Positions 1 to 9,986 of a DNA stretch of 64,000 bases are shown here, in pieces; the first letter of the stretch is position 1, and each line of letters starts with the position of its first letter. Under the pieces are notes generated by a model. That model saw nothing but the letters and a program-made list of their open reading frames with translations, did no database searches and was not told the origin of the DNA. Source of the stretch: Streptomyces violens (GTDB taxonomy: Bacteria; Actinomycetota; Actinomycetes; Streptomycetales; Streptomycetaceae); the NCBI RefSeq assembly GCF_000717745.1, contig NZ_JOBH01000010.1:496001-560000 (forward strand), in the 5' to 3' direction. Made by a program: the position numbers and the translations under genes.

Positions 1-618
1 TTCGTCCTCGGGCAGCCGGGGCCCGGACCAGTCCCGGATCAGCCGCCCCACCAGCGCCGCGTCGTCCGCGACCAGCGCCCGCTCGGGCAGCCAGGGCCGC
101 TGGAAGCTCCAGATGTGCGAGGACCGGCGGCTCTGCTTGGCGTCCGAGAGCATGGCCGAGCGCCAGCGGCGGGGGTGCGGCATCGAGGCCACCGCGAGCC
201 GCCGCACGAGCTTGGGCCGCATCACCGCGGCCGTCCAGGCCAGATAGCCGCCCAGATCGTGCCCGACCAGCGCGGCGTCCGGCTCGCCGAGGGAGCGCAC
301 CACGCCGGTGATGTCCAGCGCGAGGTTGGCCGGGTCGTAGCCGCGGGGCGTGCGGTCGCTGCCGCCCACGCCCCGCAGGTCCATCGCCACCGCCCGGAAG
401 CCCGCCTCGGCGAGCGCGGGCAGCTGGTACCGCCAGGTCCACCAGAACTGCGGGAAGCCGTGCAGCAGCAGTACCAGCGGCCCGTCGCCCATCTCGGCGA
501 TGTGGAAGCGCGCACCGTTGGCCGCGACGTCCCGGTGCGTCACCTCATGGCCGCCGGGGACGCCGAGTCGCAGGACCGATGCGGGCGAGGGTGCCGGCGA
601 GGATTCGGAAGCCGTCAT
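1..618 (-). CDS. alpha/beta hydrolase, epoxide-hydrolase-like (3' end cut by window)
   Basis: 206 codons are open from an ATG at 618 to the window edge, so the C-terminal part is missing. The fold is clear: an oxyanion-hole HGFPQFWWTW motif near residue 53 and the nucleophile elbow GHDLGG around residues 119-124. The elbow nucleophile is Asp rather than Ser, as in epoxide hydrolases and haloalkane dehalogenases, where an ester intermediate is hydrolysed by water. The acid and His of the triad would lie outside the window. The ATG overlaps the stop of the upstream holin-like gene by four bases (ATGA), so the two are probably translationally coupled. Family call is firm; the substrate is unknown. 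Confidence 0.85.
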   Translation of the reverse strand, partial: MTASESSPAPSPASVLRLGVPGGHEVTHRDVAANGARFHIAEMGDGPLVLLLHGFPQFWWTWRYQLPALAEAGFRAVAMDLRGVGGSDRTPRGYDPANLALDITGVVRSLGEPDAALVGHDLGGYLAWTAAVMRPKLVRRLAVASMPHPRRWRSAMLSDAKQSRRSSHIWSFQRPWLPERALVADDAALVGRLIRDWSGPRLPEDE

Positions 619-1097
619 ACGGCCGAGCGTGTCACACTCTCGACCGCCGGGTGCTCCTCCACAGTCTGGCGCGGGTGCGGCTTGACGTTCCCCAGGACGG
701 CCGCCGTCTGCTTGGCCGAGGCGACGGTCTTCTGCGGGCCCTTGCCCGCCTTGGCCTTCTTGAAGAACACCAGCGCGATCAGGCCGAGCAGCCCGGCGAC
801 CAGGACGTTGGCCGCGAAGGACAGCAGGAAGCAGACCGAGAGGTGCCAGCCGCTCCATGCCTGGATGCCGTAGGCCAGCGCGAAGCTGAGCATCGGCAGG
901 GAGAAGAGCAGCACGATGGCTGCCGCCCCGCCGGCCAGCCCGCCGACACCGGCCCGCTTCACGTCGTTCCGCAGCTCGGCCTTGGCCAGCGCGATTTCGT
1001 CGTGCACCAGTGCGGACACTTCGGTGGTGGCGTGGGCCACCAGCTGTCCGAGGCTGCGGTCCGAGCCGCGGTCCGCGCCGTCGTCTGCTGTGCTCAT
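615..1097 (-). CDS. phage holin family (holin-X, DUF1469-type) membrane protein
   Basis: 160 aa. A charged, helical N-terminus (about residues 1-50, with SLGQLVAHATTEVSALV typical of this family) is followed by two hydrophobic segments at about 52-75 and 85-112. A basic tail follows. This matches the actinobacterial holin-X family, which despite its name is widespread in chromosomes outside prophages; its job is not established. GGGAG lies five bases before the ATG. The stop overlaps the start of the epoxide-hydrolase-like gene, so both probably share a transcript, perhaps with nhaA upstream (gap 42 bases). Confidence 0.85.
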   Translation of the reverse strand: MSTADDGADRGSDRSLGQLVAHATTEVSALVHDEIALAKAELRNDVKRAGVGGLAGGAAAIVLLFSLPMLSFALAYGIQAWSGWHLSVCFLLSFAANVLVAGLLGLIALVFFKKAKAGKGPQKTVASAKQTAAVLGNVKPHPRQTVEEHPAVESVTRSAV

Positions 1098-1139
1098 CGA
1101 CTGCTCCCGTTCTCTGTCTCCTGGTGATTACCCCTCAGA

Positions 1140-2537
1140 TCATGCCGGACCATCCTGCCCGGAGTCGGGGGCGGCGGCCACCTCGGCCCGTCGTCGGTGT
1201 TCGGCCGCCTTCGCTTCGAGGAGGGCGGCCATCCGGAGGTGGTACGCCGGGGTGCCCTCTTCGTAGATGTCCGGGATGCCGTCGAGGTCCTCGTCCCGGT
1301 TCTCCTCCTCGTACAGCCGCCGGTACTTGGCGTTACGGATCTTCAGCAGCACCGTGGCCAGTACGGCCGCTATCAGCGAGCCGGTCAGCACGGCGGCCTT
1401 GATCTCGTCGGTGAGCACCGGGTCCGAGGAGAACGCCAGCTCGCCGATGAGCAGCGAGACCGTGAAGCCGATGCCGGCCAGCGCCGACACCGCGAACACG
1501 TCCGGCCACTTGAGCTCCGGGTTGAGGGAAGCCCTGGTCAGGCGGGTGGTCAGCCAGGTACCGCCGAAGATCCCGACCGCTTTGCCGAGGACCAGGCCGA
1601 GGACCACGCCGAGCGTCTCCGGCTTGGTGAAGACGTCGTGCAGCGCGCCGCCCGAGACGGACACACCGGCCGAGAAGAGGGCGAAAAGCGGTACGGCGAG
1701 ACCGGCCGACAGGGGGCGCACGAGGTGCTCGATGTGCTCGCCGGGGGAGTGCGGCTCTCCCTCGCGCCGGTGGCAGCGGAGCATGAGCCCCATCGCGACG
1801 CCCGCGATGGTCGCGTGCACGCCGCTGTTGTACATCAGGCCCCAGATGACCAGCGCGAGCGGTACGTACACGTACCAGCCCCGGACGCCCTTGCGCAGCA
1901 GTACGTAGAAGACCGCCAGCCCGAGTGCCGCGCCGCCGAGCGCCCAGAAGTTGATCGACGAGGTGAAGAAGATGGCGATGATCAGGATCGCGAACAGGTC
2001 GTCGACGACGGCCAGGGTCAGCAGAAAGGCGCGCAGCGAGGACGGCAGGGACGTACCGATGACGGCCAGGACGGCCAGCGCGAAGGCGATGTCCGTCGCG
2101 GTCGGAACGGCCCAGCCGGCCAGTGAGCCGCCGCCCGTGGTGTTGACGACGGTGTAGACGACCGCGGGCATCACCATGCCGCACAGCGCGGCGACGACCG
2201 GCAGCGCCGCGGCCTTGGGGTCGCGCAGCTCGCCCGCGACCAGCTCGCGCTTGAGCTCGATACCGGCCACGAAGAAGAAGACCGCCAGCAGGCCGTCGGC
2301 CGCCCAGTGCTGTATCGAGAGGTCCAGGCCGAGGGAGGCCGGGCCGAGGTGGAAGCCGCGTACCGCCTCGTAGCTGTCGCCGAGCGGGGTGTTGGCCCAG
2401 AGGAGCGCGACCACCGCGGCCACCAGCAGCAGGACACCGCCCACGGTCTCCGTACGGAGCAGGTCCGCGAGGTAGTTCCGCTCGGGCAGGGACATCCGCG
2501 CGAGGAAGACGGAACGGCGGGGAGCGGGCGAGTTCAC
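1140..2537 (-). CDS. nhaA: Na+/H+ antiporter NhaA
   Basis: 465 aa from a GTG at 2537 preceded by GGAGG seven bases upstream; a longer reading frame back to 2606 has no such site. About a dozen membrane segments are visible. The paired aspartates of the ion site sit in AVVDDL near residue 176, and PTATDIAFALAVL matches the conserved unwound helix region. NhaA exchanges two protons for one sodium and handles sodium and alkaline stress at the cytoplasmic membrane. The hydrophilic C-terminus (about 60 residues, acidic then Ala/Arg-rich) is longer than in the E. coli protein, as is common in actinomycetes. A small holin-like gene follows in the same direction. Confidence 0.95.
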   Translation of the reverse strand: MNSPAPRRSVFLARMSLPERNYLADLLRTETVGGVLLLVAAVVALLWANTPLGDSYEAVRGFHLGPASLGLDLSIQHWAADGLLAVFFFVAGIELKRELVAGELRDPKAAALPVVAALCGMVMPAVVYTVVNTTGGGSLAGWAVPTATDIAFALAVLAVIGTSLPSSLRAFLLTLAVVDDLFAILIIAIFFTSSINFWALGGAALGLAVFYVLLRKGVRGWYVYVPLALVIWGLMYNSGVHATIAGVAMGLMLRCHRREGEPHSPGEHIEHLVRPLSAGLAVPLFALFSAGVSVSGGALHDVFTKPETLGVVLGLVLGKAVGIFGGTWLTTRLTRASLNPELKWPDVFAVSALAGIGFTVSLLIGELAFSSDPVLTDEIKAAVLTGSLIAAVLATVLLKIRNAKYRRLYEEENRDEDLDGIPDIYEEGTPAYHLRMAALLEAKAAEHRRRAEVAAAPDSGQDGPA

Positions 2538-2779
2538 GCGGGGACCTCCGGGGCGGCGGCAGCTGAGCATGGCTGTTGCAGTTGCCGACCAGACTTCCCG
2601 GCGCACCCTCGGTATTTCGCGTGTTTCTTGACGCGTTCTTCACTCTACCCGGACGGCGCAGGAACGATCCAGCGATCTTCACGTTACGGGCATATGGGGC
2701 GGATGGCGGCGTGCCGGCGCGGCCCTCGGCGCGCGGCGGCTCGGCTCGCGCCCGGCTTCGGCCCGGCCCGCGCACGGCA

Positions 2780-2816
2780 GAGGGGCGCCCCGCCGGTGCA
2801 CGGCGGGGCGCCCCTC
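2780..2816 (-). terminator. strong hairpin downstream of acs
   Basis: A perfect 16-bp stem (2780-2795 with 2801-2816) and a 5-base loop lie 16 bases past the acs stop. No U-run follows on the minus strand, which is usual for Streptomyces terminators. It separates acs from nhaA. Confidence 0.75.
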
Positions 2817-2831
2817 AGTGATGCGTACCGC

Positions 2832-4793
<1,962 letters not shown>

Positions 4794-4877
4794 GGCATCT
4801 CCCAGTCTCAGGGCGTCCGGTTGTCCCGGCCATAGCTCATCAGCCGATGGCCCGCCTGACAAGGGCTGTTGATAAAA

Positions 4878-4893
4878 ATTGGTGTAGACCTTT
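4878..4893. promoter_or_regulatory. DasR-like (dre) operator candidate upstream of acs
   Basis: ATTGGTGTAGACCTTT matches 12 of 16 positions of the DasR responsive element as I remember it (ACTGGTCTAGACCAGT). It lies about 85 bases before the acs start in a locally AT-rich patch. DasR is the GlcNAc-responsive GntR repressor of Streptomyces. The match is by eye only. Confidence 0.35.
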
Positions 4894-4992
4894 ACATGAT
4901 CATCAACCTTCCGGGCGACTTCGGTACGGGAGTTGACCGACGGGGGCGTCGCCGCAGGTCACAGACGCGTCCGCGAGTCGCTCCGTGCCGCA

Positions 4993-7335
4993 CTACGCCG
5001 TGACCGGGGCGGCCGGCGTGGCTTCGGGCCGTACGGCCGAGAAGCGGCCCGACCCCTGCTCCAGTACGTACGCCTGCGCCTCGCCGACGTGGAAGTACAT
5101 GCCGTGCAGCGACAGCGAGCCCTCGGCCACCCGGCGGGCCACGCATTGATGCGTCATCAGGTGATCGAGTTGCTGCATGACGTTGACGAGCGCCAGGCGC
5201 TCCAGGTCGTCGGCGACCGGCCGGTCGGCCAGGCTGACGTCCGCGCCTTCGGGCCGTGCCATCCGGTCCAGGCTGGGGCGGCCGTGGCGCAGCCAGCGTG
5301 CGAGCGGGGTCCGCGCGCCGGGCTCGTGGCGGTCCGAGCCGAGGAGGGCCTGCATCGCGCCACAGCCCGAATGCCCGCACACGGTGATCGAGCCGACCTT
5401 CAGTACCTCGACGGCGTACTCGATGGCGGCGCCCACGGAGTCGCAGGCGGCCTCCGTGCCCGGCGGCGGCATCAGATTGCCGATGTTGCGCACCGTGAAG
5501 AGGTCGCCCGGGCCGCTCGACGTGATCATGCTCGTGACGAGGCGGGAATCGGCGCAGGTCAGGAAGAGGTTGGTGGGGCGCTGGCCCTCCCGGGCGAGCC
5601 GCGCCAGCTCCTCGCGGACCAGTGGTGCGGTATGCCGCTGGAACGCGCTGATCCCGCCGAGCAGCTGGCCGCCACCCAGGAGCTGCCCCTCGGCTGGACC
5701 AGTGGGCCGCGCGGTCTTCGTGCAGTGGTGGTTGCGCCACGGGGTCCAGGGGCGGCAGGCGTGCGTGCCGGCCGGCTCCCCGATCGGCCTGCCGCCGCGC
5801 CCGCCCAGGGTGACCTCGCCGCCGCGCGCCCGGTGCGCGCTCGTCCAGGACTGCAGCGCTTCGAAGGCAGCGTGATCCATGAACGAGCCGTACAGCTCGA
5901 TCACCGCAGGGGCCGTCGGGGGCACCTGGGCGAGCGCACGGGTCAGCCGCGGCACGGCCAGGAACGTCAACTGGCCGCTGACGCGCACCCGGTGCCGGCC
6001 GTCGTCCTCGATGACGGAGACGCGGGTGTGGGTGAGCCGGCGCAGCGCCAGGAAGACGGCGACGGCGATGCCCAGTCCCACCCCCTGCAGCACTCCGAAG
6101 ACCACCACACCGCCCAGCGTGATGGCGTAGACCGGGAATTCGCGGTGCCGCTGGACGTGCCGGATGTGCGCGAAGCTCACCATCCGTACGCCGACGAGCA
6201 TCACCAGGGCGGCGAGCGCGGCCAACGGGATCAGCTCCAGCGCGCCGGCGAACAGCCCGGAGCACAGCACCACCCAGACGCCGTGCAGCACCGTCGACGC
6301 GCGCCCCGTCGCGCCGGCCTTCACGTTCGCCGAGCCGCGCATCGCGCCGCCGGCGATCGGCAGGCCGCCCAGCAGCCCGGAGACGACGTTCGACGCCCCC
6401 TGGCCGGTCAGCTCGCGGTCCAGGTGGGTGGGGGCGGGGCCGGGGCCGGGCTGTTCGGTGGCCAGCTTGTCCACCGCCACGGCCGACAGCAACGACTCCA
6501 TGCTCGCCACGAGCGTGACCGTCAGGACGGCGGCGATCAGGCCCAGCAGGGGCGTGTCCGGGAGCGTGGGCAGCGTCGGCACGTGCCACGAGGGCAGCTC
6601 GACCCGGGGCACCGTGAAGCCCGCGCTCAGGGCGGTGGCCACGGCGACCGCGGGCAGCGGCGAGGGGATCCTGCGCAGCGCGTGACCCACGCGCCCGGGC
6701 AGCCGCGGCCAGCCGGCCAGTACGGCGACGGTGACCGCGGCGATCAGTACCGAAGCGCCGTGCAGGCCCGCCAACTGGCCCGGCAGCTCAGCGATGTTGG
6801 TGAGCGACGAACTGTGTGCGCCGCCGCCGAGCACCACGTGCAGCTGACCGAGCGCGATGGTCACGCCGATGCCGGCGAGCATGCCGTGGACGATCGCCGG
6901 GCTGATGGCGAGGGCCGCGCGGGCCACCCGGAGCGCGCCCAGGGCGAGCTGGGCCAGTCCGGCCAGCACCGTGATGGCGCAGGTCGCCGGCCAGCCGTAC
7001 CGCTGCACGAGGTCGGCGGTGACGATGAGCAGTCCGGTCGCGGCGCCGCTGACCTGGAGCGGGGCGCCGCCGAGCAGACCGGCGACGAGGCCGCCGACGG
7101 CCGCGGCGATGAGCCCGGCCTGCGGCGGCGCACCCGTGGCCAGCGCGATGCCGAGCGAGAGGGGGATGGCGATCAGGAAGATGACGAAGGAGGCGCCCAG
7201 GTCGCGGCGCCAGGCTCCCGGGGAGAGGTGGCGGAAGGGCCCGGACGGTTTTCCGGCGGGCTGCTGTCGGTCGTGGTTCTGCTGGGGGTCCTGGGACCCC
7301 GGCATGGCCGGCTCGGGTGCGTAAGGCTGCGGCAT
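4993..7335 (-). CDS. SulP anion transporter fused to beta-carbonic anhydrase
   Basis: 780 aa from an ATG with GGAGG about eight bases upstream. Residues 40-420 form a SulP (SLC26-type) membrane domain with about 12 helices. A STAS-like region follows at about 440-540. The last 220 residues are a beta-class carbonic anhydrase with the zinc ligands and dyad in CADSR (near 592) and HSGCG (near 653). The likely role is bicarbonate or sulfate uptake coupled to CO2/bicarbonate interconversion on the cytoplasmic face. A Gln/Pro-rich N-terminus of about 35 residues precedes the first helix. The fusion type is known in actinobacteria. The transported anion cannot be read from sequence. Confidence 0.93.
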   Translation of the reverse strand: MPQPYAPEPAMPGSQDPQQNHDRQQPAGKPSGPFRHLSPGAWRRDLGASFVIFLIAIPLSLGIALATGAPPQAGLIAAAVGGLVAGLLGGAPLQVSGAATGLLIVTADLVQRYGWPATCAITVLAGLAQLALGALRVARAALAISPAIVHGMLAGIGVTIALGQLHVVLGGGAHSSSLTNIAELPGQLAGLHGASVLIAAVTVAVLAGWPRLPGRVGHALRRIPSPLPAVAVATALSAGFTVPRVELPSWHVPTLPTLPDTPLLGLIAAVLTVTLVASMESLLSAVAVDKLATEQPGPGPAPTHLDRELTGQGASNVVSGLLGGLPIAGGAMRGSANVKAGATGRASTVLHGVWVVLCSGLFAGALELIPLAALAALVMLVGVRMVSFAHIRHVQRHREFPVYAITLGGVVVFGVLQGVGLGIAVAVFLALRRLTHTRVSVIEDDGRHRVRVSGQLTFLAVPRLTRALAQVPPTAPAVIELYGSFMDHAAFEALQSWTSAHRARGGEVTLGGRGGRPIGEPAGTHACRPWTPWRNHHCTKTARPTGPAEGQLLGGGQLLGGISAFQRHTAPLVREELARLAREGQRPTNLFLTCADSRLVTSMITSSGPGDLFTVRNIGNLMPPPGTEAACDSVGAAIEYAVEVLKVGSITVCGHSGCGAMQALLGSDRHEPGARTPLARWLRHGRPSLDRMARPEGADVSLADRPVADDLERLALVNVMQQLDHLMTHQCVARRVAEGSLSLHGMYFHVGEAQAYVLEQGSGRFSAVRPEATPAAPVTA

Positions 7336-7662
7336 TCCCGTCTCCTCCGGGGCGACGCGGCCGCGCTACGGGGCGCGGTCGTGGGCGGCGGTGTACTGCG
7401 GGGGCTGAGCCGGCCGGGGTTCGTCGCGGTGGGTGACGGTCCGGTGACTCTTCAGATTCGGTAAAGGAATCGTAATGTCGCACTCGGTCGCAAAGAAGCC
7501 AGAACGGGCAAATGGGCTGGTGGTTCCGCCCAAAAGGTGAATGAGGAAGCGGTCGTTCCACGTGCGTTTACCGCAGGGCCGGGCGCGGTATCGGACCGCG
7601 GGCCCGGCCCCTGTGAGGGCGCACCGGCCGACAGGGGCCTGGTGCGGGCCGCCGCACGGCCG
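7336..7662. other. intergenic region upstream of the SulP-carbonic anhydrase gene
   Basis: 327 bases with no credible gene. It holds a terminator-like hairpin at its right end and, nearer the transporter start, an AT-richer patch (about 7440-7510) that probably carries that gene's promoter. No -10/-35 pair is clear. Confidence 0.5.
7606..7639 (-). terminator. hairpin after the CooC-like gene
   Basis: GGCCCCTGT (7606-7614) pairs perfectly with ACAGGGGCC (7631-7639) across a 16-base loop, 24 bases past the stop of the ATPase gene. Confidence 0.55.
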
Positions 7663-8661
7663 TCAGGCGGGCTGCGGTGCGGTCGTTGCCAGGCCCTCGG
7701 AGAGTACGAATCCGGGGTCCACCTGGGACGTGAGGTCGGCCCCGGTCTTGCCGTTGCCCCAGCTCTCGGCGTTCTTCAGGTGGAAGTGCACCATCTGCCG
7801 GGTGTAGCGCTCCCAGTCGCGCCCTTCGTACGCGGCGTCGGCAGTGGTGTGCAGCGTGCGCAGCGCCTCGTGGTTGGCGCTCTCCAGCTCCACGAAGGGC
7901 GCGGGCCTGCCCTTCTCCATGGCGCGCACCCAGTCCGAGTGGCCGACCGTCACCAGGAGGTCGTCACCCACCTGCTCCCGAAGGAAGGCGAGGTCGTCCG
8001 GCCCCTGCACCTTGTTCCCGACGACCTTCAGCTCGACTCCGAAGTCGCGCGCGTACTCCTTGTACTGGCGGTACACGGCGACGCCCTTACGGGTCGGCTC
8101 GGCCACCAGGAAGGTCAGGTCGAAGCGGGTGAACATCCCGGAGGCGAACGAGTCCGAGCCGGCCGTCATGTCGACGACCACGTACTCCTGGCGGCCGTCC
8201 ACGAGGTGGTTCAGGCACAGCTCCACGGCGCCCACCTTGGAGTGGTAGCAGGCCACGCCGAGGTCGGACTCGGTGAACGGCCCGGTGGCCATCAGCCGGA
8301 CCGTGCTGTCGTCGAGGCGCACGTCCCGTGCACAGGCGGCGTACACCGGGTTGTCCTCGACGACCCGCAGCAGCCGCGAGCCCGCGCCCGGAGGTGTCGT
8401 CTTGATCATCGTGTCGGCGGACGTGATGCGCGGGTTGTCGCCGCGCAAGTAGTCCTTGATGAGCGGGAGATGGGCGCCCATCGCGGGGAGCGCGGCGGCC
8501 TGGGCCTCGTCCAGGCCGAGCGCGGCCCCCAGATGCTGGTTGATGTCGGCGTCCACCGCGATCACGGGCGTGGCAGTGGCGGCGAGGTGACGGATGAACA
8601 GCGAGGACAGAGTGGTCTTGCCACTGCCGCCCTTGCCCACGAAAGCGATCTTCATGTTCAC
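7663..8661 (-). CDS. CooC/MinD-like P-loop ATPase
   Basis: 332 aa. A deviant Walker A GKGGSGKTT starts near residue 10 and a DAD motif lies near 40, followed by a CooC-type fold. The family includes the CO dehydrogenase nickel-insertion ATPase and MinD/ParA proteins that cycle as dimers. The CxC nickel motif of true CooC is not seen, and no CO dehydrogenase gene is nearby, so the partner is open. Start: GTG at 8661 or ATG at 8655; neither has a Shine-Dalgarno, so the mRNA may be leaderless. It is divergent from the Fic-like gene across 95 bases, an arrangement I recall as conserved in Streptomyces. Confidence 0.85.
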   Translation of the reverse strand: MNMKIAFVGKGGSGKTTLSSLFIRHLAATATPVIAVDADINQHLGAALGLDEAQAAALPAMGAHLPLIKDYLRGDNPRITSADTMIKTTPPGAGSRLLRVVEDNPVYAACARDVRLDDSTVRLMATGPFTESDLGVACYHSKVGAVELCLNHLVDGRQEYVVVDMTAGSDSFASGMFTRFDLTFLVAEPTRKGVAVYRQYKEYARDFGVELKVVGNKVQGPDDLAFLREQVGDDLLVTVGHSDWVRAMEKGRPAPFVELESANHEALRTLHTTADAAYEGRDWERYTRQMVHFHLKNAESWGNGKTGADLTSQVDPGFVLSEGLATTAPQPA

Positions 8662-8756
8662 GAAGCGTAATTGCTGAATCGCCTTACGTGAGGGGTTTAC
8701 GTGAAGAAGACCACTCCAACGAGGGGTGTGCCCTTGTGGTGCGTAGGGTCGTCCCC

Positions 8757-9578
8757 ATGAGTACGACAGCCGACCCGCTCGCGACCCTCGCCTCGCTCCC
8801 CGGAGTCGCCGACAGCGTGGACTCCGTACGCAAGAGCATCGACCGGGTCTACGGGCACCGGATCATGCGGCGCCGCAGCAACGAGGTCACCGCGGAGGCG
8901 GCGCTGCGCAGCGCGCGCGGCTCGGCGGCGCTGTCCGGCGCCGACTGGGCGCTGGAAGAGGTGCGCAGGCGCACGGACTTCAGTGGCGACGGCGAGGAGC
9001 GCACCGTGGGCGCGGCCCTGCGGCTGTCGGCCGAGGCGGGTCAGCTCCTCAGTGTGTGGCGGCAGTCGCCGCTTCGGGTGCTGGCCCGGCTGCACCTGGT
9101 TGCGGCGGGCGGCGACGCACCCGATGAGAGCGTGGGCCGGCCCCGGCTGGCGGGCGAGCCGGTGGACGAGCCGCTGATCGAACTGCCGCTCCCGGACGCC
9201 GAGGAGGTGGCCGGCCGGCTGGACGGGCTGACCCGCCTGCTGCTGTCCGGCACCAAGGCGCCGGCGCTGGTCACGGCCGCGGTGGTGCACGGTGAACTGC
9301 TCGCGCTGCGGCCCTTCGGGTCCTGCAACGGTCTGGTGGCGCGCACGGCGGAACGTATCGTCCTGGTCGGCAGCGGTCTCGACCCGAAGTCGATCTCCCC
9401 GTCGGAGGTCGGCCACGCGGAGCTGGGCCGGGCGGCGTACGTCGCGGCCCTGGGGAACTACGTCTCCGGCACCCCGGAGGGCATGGCGGCCTGGATCGCC
9501 CACTGCGGGCGCGCGGTCGAGCTGGGCGCACGCGAGAGCATGGCGGTCTGCGAGGCGCTCCAGCGGGGCGCCGCGTAG
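8757..9578 (+). CDS. Fic-fold-like protein with a degenerate active site (often annotated oxidoreductase)
   Basis: 273 aa from the ATG at 8757. Residues 180-200 read HGELLALRPFGSCNGLVARTA, which lines up with the Fic motif HxFx(D/E)GNGRxxR. The catalytic His is Arg185, GNGR has become CNGL, and the distal Arg is kept (Arg196). An upstream SARGSAALSG stretch (52-61) resembles the region that precedes the Fic core. True Fic proteins transfer AMP or other phosphate groups to targets; this one probably cannot by the standard chemistry. No enzyme function is evident. It faces the CooC-like ATPase, suggesting a functional pair. A strong hairpin follows. Confidence 0.75.
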   Translation: MSTTADPLATLASLPGVADSVDSVRKSIDRVYGHRIMRRRSNEVTAEAALRSARGSAALSGADWALEEVRRRTDFSGDGEERTVGAALRLSAEAGQLLSVWRQSPLRVLARLHLVAAGGDAPDESVGRPRLAGEPVDEPLIELPLPDAEEVAGRLDGLTRLLLSGTKAPALVTAAVVHGELLALRPFGSCNGLVARTAERIVLVGSGLDPKSISPSEVGHAELGRAAYVAALGNYVSGTPEGMAAWIAHCGRAVELGARESMAVCEALQRGAA

Positions 9579-9624
9579 TACGCCTTCGGGCGGCTCGCGG
9601 GCCCTCAGGGGCCCGGACAAGGGT

Positions 9625-9659
9625 TGCGGCGGTACCTGGTCCTGCTCGGTACCGCCGCA
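9625..9659 (+). terminator. hairpin after the Fic-like gene
   Basis: A 12-bp perfect stem, TGCGGCGGTACC (9625-9636) with GGTACCGCCGCA (9648-9659), and an 11-base loop lie 46 bases past the stop. A smaller 7-bp stem sits at 9598-9615. Confidence 0.75.
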
Positions 9660-9696
9660 TTGCACTCCCGCCGGGTTACCAATGCGTGCACGATAG

Positions 9697-9882
9697 TTGC
9701 CGACAGGTCGGAGACTTTGTCCTTACCTGATGCGGCTGGCCCGTAATCGACGGGTCGGCGTCGCGTGGGTGCCCGACGTTCATGCTTCGGTCCGTGGGGC
9801 CTACCTGCGTTGAAGGTGCTCCTCTCGGAGAATCCTTGGTCTCGCGGGCCGTTAATTCCTTTGTACTCCTGCTGTCCGGTAA
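9697..9882 (+). ncRNA. ssrS: 6S RNA candidate
   Basis: No convincing gene occupies this lower-GC gap, but it folds as 6S RNA should. The closing helix pairs 9697-9706 with 9872-9882 (one bulge, one G-U that exists only on the plus strand). GGAG 9710-9713 pairs with CTCC 9866-9869. A large pyrimidine-rich open bubble lies at 9714-9737 and 9851-9865. GGCCCG 9738-9743 pairs with CGGGCC 9845-9850 and begins the apical arm. A short GCGG/CCGC hairpin and a T-rich run (9883-9914) follow, consistent with termination. 6S RNA mimics an open promoter and binds holo-RNA polymerase. I recall the S. coelicolor 6S-like RNA mapping to the equivalent SCO3558-SCO3559 gap. Confidence 0.65.
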
Positions 9883-9986
9883 GCGGAACCCCTCGCCGCA
9901 CATCTTTACTTTTGCCTTCAAACGGGGGTGATTCGGGCGCCTGAAGGGGCCCGGCTCCGGCTGAGGGGCGCGCGTGGGGACTCGCC

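Noticed and set aside
9605..9921. 81- and 98-codon minus-strand frames in the Fic-HAD gap
   Set aside because: Composition is not protein-like, no ribosome site is seen, and the region folds as an RNA on the plus strand.
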